Shown one piece after another: positions 60,103 to 64,000 of a stretch of 64,000 nucleotides of DNA; position 1 is the stretch's first letter; the number at the start of each line of letters is the position of its first letter. Position numbers and translations under genes: made by a program. This DNA is from Micropterix aruncella (lineage: Eukaryota > Arthropoda > Insecta > Lepidoptera > Micropterigidae): the NCBI GenBank assembly GCA_944548615.1, contig OX155952.1, forward strand, positions 29,847,458-29,911,457, written 5' to 3'. The notes below the pieces were generated by a model. The model ran no database searches and was not told where the DNA came from. It saw nothing but the letters and a program-made list of their open reading frames with translations.

Positions 60103-60310
60103 TAAGCGCGGCCGGTGCCGCGTGACAGTACGTGGCTCCGTCGCGCGACCGCGAGGCGTACTGGCTTGAGTCCTGGAGGTGCGGGGCGAGCGACGCGACG
60201 GAGTGCGACGGTGCCGCGTCGTCGCGTTATCGCGCGACGGCCAATCAGCGCGGGGCACGGGCGGCGCGCGGCGGCGCTGCCTGGGGCGAGTCGGTCGCGC
60301 GCGGGGTTGC
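60103..60310 (-). promoter_or_regulatory. GC-rich promoter/leader island of MADF-BESS gene 2
   Basis: GC-rich island upstream of gene 2 with TCGCGCGA at 60141-60148 and 60230-60237, and CCAAT at 60241-60245. The order and approximate spacing of these three sites match those at gene 1. The block 60139-60173 aligns with 53726-53760 with few changes. This suggests that the duplication carried promoter sequence and that it is under constraint; the factors that bind are unknown. Confidence 0.6.
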
Positions 60311-60314
60311 CAGA

Positions 60315-61215
60315 TCGGTATCTGTCTAGCGAGCGAGCGCCCTCGCATATGCATGCATGCGTATAGTCTAAAGACCAAGAACAAGCAGGCAACTCCAACA
60401 GAATGATTCGTATAATTGAAGCGCGTGCACGAATAACACTTCATCCATTAAAATCAAAATCTTTTTTGAAATGATACATTTAGTTGAAACCTTATAGCAT
60501 ATGGAGACCACAAAAAAAAAACGAGGTAGGTATATCAGAAACATGAATTCTGAAATATGTTATATTAATATTTTCAATAAAATCTATGAAAAGACAAATG
60601 TATTTGACAATACAACATACATACAACATTATAAAAATCAGGCAAAAAAAAGTTCATTCGAAGTCAAAAAAGATGGGAATTAATTATGTTCAGAATAGCG
60701 AGAACGCAAAATTAAATGAATTGCACATCCCGATTTTCGCAAAACCATCTTCAAAACCAAAATTACAACTGACTTTCCTCATTGTTTCTCAGTTCGAGAG
60801 ACAGGAATTTCCCGTTTCATTTTGCTGGACAATTTTTCAATCCTCGATTTTACAATAACAGAGTCTGTTTTTTGCTCTTTGAATACGTCATTCGATAGCA
60901 TCCATGGCGGGTTTTAAAATCCCTTTATAAACGCAATTTTATCGAAAAACTATTTTTTTTTAATTTCTGGTCTTCATTTATTGTCATTTCGCGAATACTT
61001 GTTATTAATTACAAATATGTAAGGACAATAAATAAATATACTTATCGCAGTAAAATAACGCTAAAGAGCACCTTATATTATTTTAACGGATTGGAAACCT
61101 TTTTTAAACATTTTTTTTTTTTAATTTAATTTTTATTTTCTTTTATTCAGAAAAATAACAGTGTATAAAAGTAAGTAGCCAAACAAGATAGATACCAGCT
61201 TTTATTAGGTCTTTT
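60315..61215. other. Unassigned region upstream of gene 2
   Basis: AT-rich, lysine/asparagine-rich open frames (60501-60858) by composition only. No element recognised. Confidence 0.4.
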
Positions 61216-61220
61216 ATAAC

Positions 61221-61590
61221 ACGCTTTTATTAGGTCGACCTGTATGTAACTATGTAATGGAATCTAAGGTAAATAATTTAACCATCTTCCAAGGATCGTA
61301 GCGTCATGAAAATTGGCAGCTGTATGTAGTTCTGCTGACAATACAATAATATGGTACTGTCGAACTGATCTGATGATGGAGTCGGAAGATATAAACTGGA
61401 ACTTCATGATGGAACATCGTATCATAGCAGAGTTTGGACTTGTTAGAAAAGTCTTGGAATGAACTTTGACCACGATTAGGTTTCAAGGTATGATGATGAA
61501 GCCGGAAGATAGGCACTGGCATTCCATGATGGAATATCGTATCATAGCCGTGTGTATGTGAATATCGTATCATAGCCCAAAAGCGTGTTT
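61221..61590. mobile_element. Non-autonomous element (family C), copy 2
   Basis: Left end ACGCTTTTATTAGGTCGACC, right end AAAAGCGTGTTTTTAGTG, with fewer minisatellite units than copy 1 and a short extra duplication of GAATATCGTATCATAGCC near 61531-61577. Body nearly identical to 40023-40410. Confidence 0.75.
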
Positions 61591-61594
61591 TTAG

Positions 61595-62555
61595 TGTTTT
61601 TTTTAACTAATAATTTATTTACAACCGACTTCTATAATAGTAGAAGAAATAAAATCCCAGAGCATAAAAATATTTGTCGAGATTACTATCTAAACAATTT
61701 AAAACGGTGCTTTCTGCTATAAAATTTTGCTTCGAAGTCGTCCGCCCGTTCGGGTTTTGAAAAATTTCTTTACCTGTCGCAGGAATTCAATTCAACCGGA
61801 AATCGCATGCTTGTTCCAGGTGTTGGTTAAATTAAACTATGTAACGTATTTTATATAATATTTTAATTAATATTCTATTTGGTTATAGGGCCATGTAATG
61901 AATTAATGGTTTTCGTCTGGACAATCAATCATGTTCAGTAATTTGATGACTGTAATTTAGTGATATTTTAGCACGATTTTTCCTCGTTGTGCCTTTAAAA
62001 ATGCACTACCGCGACAGACCGCAATTTACATGATCATTTTTTTTTCACCTTGACTGAATGATATTTCCATGTGACGTCTATTGATTGCGTTAGCAAGGTA
62101 AAAAACCAGTATTAGTTTATTTTGATATCTTTGTGTGCTATGCTATTTACATATATTTATTTATTTATTTATTGAGATACTTATGATTAGGTATACAGTT
62201 CATTGATCATGTAACGGTTGCTTCTTATAATAATTATATAAATTATTTAATAATTAATATAGGGAGGTTTAACACATCTTACATGACCTTTCCTGCCAAT
62301 ATCACATCTAACTAGGCGATAATTTGGCCCGTCTCTAGATGTGCATATTTTTATGCAATTTTAAGTAATTTAATGTTTTTTTTAACAATAAATTATTTGG
62401 ACCCACCACCTGTATATACACATAAATATACCAATGTTATAAAATATATAGCTATGTAATAAATAAATACATTTATAGTTCAAATTTAATAAAATTTACT
62501 TAAGAATAATAGATAAGTGATATTAAATAAATTGTCGTGCGTTGCGAAGATGACA
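61595..62555. other. Unassigned AT-rich sequence
   Basis: A TTTATTTATTTATTTATTGA run at 62155-62175 may be the tail of a minus-strand non-LTR remnant; nothing coding. Confidence 0.4.
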
Positions 62556-62560
62556 TATAT

Positions 62561-62750
62561 ATAAACAACATGCATGTAACCTATGAAACAACATGCATGT
62601 AACCAATGACTATATAAACAACATGCATGTAACCAATGACTATATAAACAACATGCATGTAACCTATGAAACAACATGCATGTAACCAATGACTATATAA
62701 ACAACATGCATGTAACCAATGACTATATAAACAACATGCATGTAACCTAT
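62561..62750. repeat. Higher-order minisatellite, 83-bp unit of three monomers
   Basis: The core ACAACATGCATGTAAC occurs seven times (62565, 62588, 62618, 62648, 62671, 62701, 62731), so spacing alternates 23, 30 and 30 bp. Two full 83-bp units and a partial third are essentially identical. The core contains the palindrome ATGCAT. Frames read across it are artefacts. Confidence 0.92.
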
Positions 62751-62752
62751 CA

Positions 62753-63480
62753 ATTCAATAGGCGCCCGCAGTCCATGGAGGTCAAAAATTATATTATGGG
62801 TGCTTTTTTAAACGGTAGCGAGTATCTGTGTAATATATTTTTCCTTATGCCTGACCATGCTATACATTATGATGTATGGCATTTTTTTCTAGGTGTTGTT
62901 TTTTTGATAGAATATATCCTGCCTTACACAGAATATTTCCTAAAACAAGAATTAAGAATAGTTTTGATATACGAAATCGACGACTATCGCGATTGTTTGA
63001 CATTATTATTAAGACAAAAACGATTTTACTGCATGAAGTTTGTAGCACCCGACGTTTCGGCGATGTTGCAACCGCCGTTGTCCAGGGTAGACTCACTCTC
63101 AGGGTAGATACAATCTACCCTGGATAACGGCGGTTGCGACATCGCCGAAACTTCGAGTGCTACAAACTACGCGGAAAATTTCGTTTTTATCTTATTAGTT
63201 TTGGTATAATTGTTTAATAAAATTTCATATAATGTTTTATTCTGAATTTATACAAAAAATATCGAAGTAAGAGAATATTCGTTACATTTCATTTTGAATG
63301 CCTCGTAACATATTTAACAAATATATTTGTTTTTAAAATGGTTTAATATTTTTCATTATAAGGCCATCTTAAATCATGGTGTCTTTTTACCCAGGTGCAA
63401 CTAATTAGGTTTAAAAATTGGGCGCGAGTCCTGGAGTTTTAAATCGTGCGTTAAGATTTGATAAAAGTGTACAGACATTC
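62753..63480 (+). repeat. Dispersed repeat family B, copy 2, with palindrome
   Basis: Shares both ends with 55158-56090, but carries in its middle the palindromic family P segment (63011-63194) and lacks the piggyBac-like MITE. It starts where the 83-bp array stops. Confidence 0.7.
63011..63194. repeat. Palindromic repeat (family P), copy 2, about 80-bp arms
   Basis: Arms 63011-63091 and 63113-63194 are inverted copies with about ten mismatches, around a 21-bp spacer (GTTTGTAGCACCCGACGTTT in the left arm). Longer arms than copy 1, including GCAACCGCCGTTGTCCAGGG. Confidence 0.88.
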
Positions 63481-63484
63481 ACAG

Positions 63485-64000
63485 AATTAAATTTATTTAG
63501 TATGGGCAGATCCTGTATCAGTGATCTATCTAGATATTTAGGATGCACATCAGCTAATATTCACACGAATTAAAAACCAGAGAATGATCAAAGAAAGAAA
63601 TAATAAAAAATAGCTAAAAATAGACCAAAGATTAACTTTGTAACTAGAGACATGACTGATGTTCGCGCAGTTATCAAATACTTACGCCTATCTGATCGTT
63701 GTCAACCTGATGTGGATCTAAGCCTACCTGCCTTTTTCTGTCTATATCTCGTCTGTTAGATGAGAGTCTATCGTCGTTCGTGATATCCTTGTACTCGGAG
63801 ACTACACGCTTCGAAACAAATTTGGCGCTTTGTTGCAAAATCGTAATCCTCGATTAAGACATTCCTTTGGTATTTATCACATTCCCCTCTGCACGTGGCT
63901 ATGAAGATACTCATTGCAAACTGAGGGGCAATTAGACCGTTTCTACGAAACCTACTTGTCTCCGCCATCTGAAGAACGGCTTTGTGACTCAAAGGTGCGT
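63485..64000. other. Unassigned right edge
   Basis: A 74-codon minus frame (63992..63768) has no recognised domain. Nothing supportable. Confidence 0.35.

Noticed and set aside
62561..62750. Regular repeats with spacers resembling a CRISPR array
   Set aside because: Spacers are themselves repeated with an 83-bp period, the repeat is only 16 bp, and the DNA is eukaryotic.

Overview
This is eukaryotic, almost certainly insect and most probably lepidopteran, nuclear DNA. The composition is AT-rich, genes are sparse and have introns, and nearly all recognisable sequence is transposon-derived. The lepidopteran assignment is inference: it rests on the styles of non-LTR tails, SINEs and repeat families, not on a species-specific gene.

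Only two convincing host genes are present, both on the minus strand in the right half. They are a tandem pair of two-exon MADF-BESS (Adf-1-like) transcription-factor genes: gene 1 at 53672..50948 and gene 2 at 60102..58465. Each has a short first exon in a GC-rich promoter island and one intron that starts GT, ends AG and splits the same codon (A|GA). Their proteins and part of their promoter/leader sequence correspond, so the pair arose by duplication that included the 5' region. The intron of gene 1 has taken in a palindromic repeat that also occurs near the right end of the window.

The rest is layered mobile-element debris. Non-LTR retrotransposon 3' fragments lie at about 15.5-16.8, 19.1, 20.1-20.5, 23.3, 36.2-36.6, 38.5-39.15, 41.8-42.7, 43.2-43.9, 45.3-45.8, 46.0, 46.7 and 47.9-48.4 kb. 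Most are 5'-truncated; several are of the RTE type and the others resemble CR1/Jockey-like families. Bare 3' tails lie at 26.9, 40.5 and 57.2 kb. DNA-transposon remains include a mariner transposase fragment (46.3 kb), a SETMAR-like HTH fragment (29.8 kb), two internally deleted DUF4817-type elements (18.3-19.1 and about 54.4-54.7 kb), two piggyBac-like MITEs flanked by TTAA (6.4-7.2 and 55.5-56.0 kb), other MITEs with terminal inverted repeats (24.4 and 54.7 kb) and foldbacks (21.5, 39.5, 53.1, 63.1 kb). Two copies of a tRNA-derived SINE lie at 4.4 and 43.9 kb.

A GC-richer family (called family A here) recurs at 1.9, 3.3, 4.2, 10.6-11.8 and 12.9-13.5 kb; one copy is split by a 557-bp insertion with a 15-bp target duplication. 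Minisatellites lie at 14.4, 28.7, 31.5, 40.2 and 62.6 kb, the last with an 83-bp higher-order unit.

I see no rRNA, no functional tRNA, no CRISPR array, no bacterial operon and no complete autonomous transposon. I found no clearly new molecular system. The most informative items are the duplicated MADF-BESS pair with its conserved promoter block, and the nested insertions whose empty sites can be read within this window.
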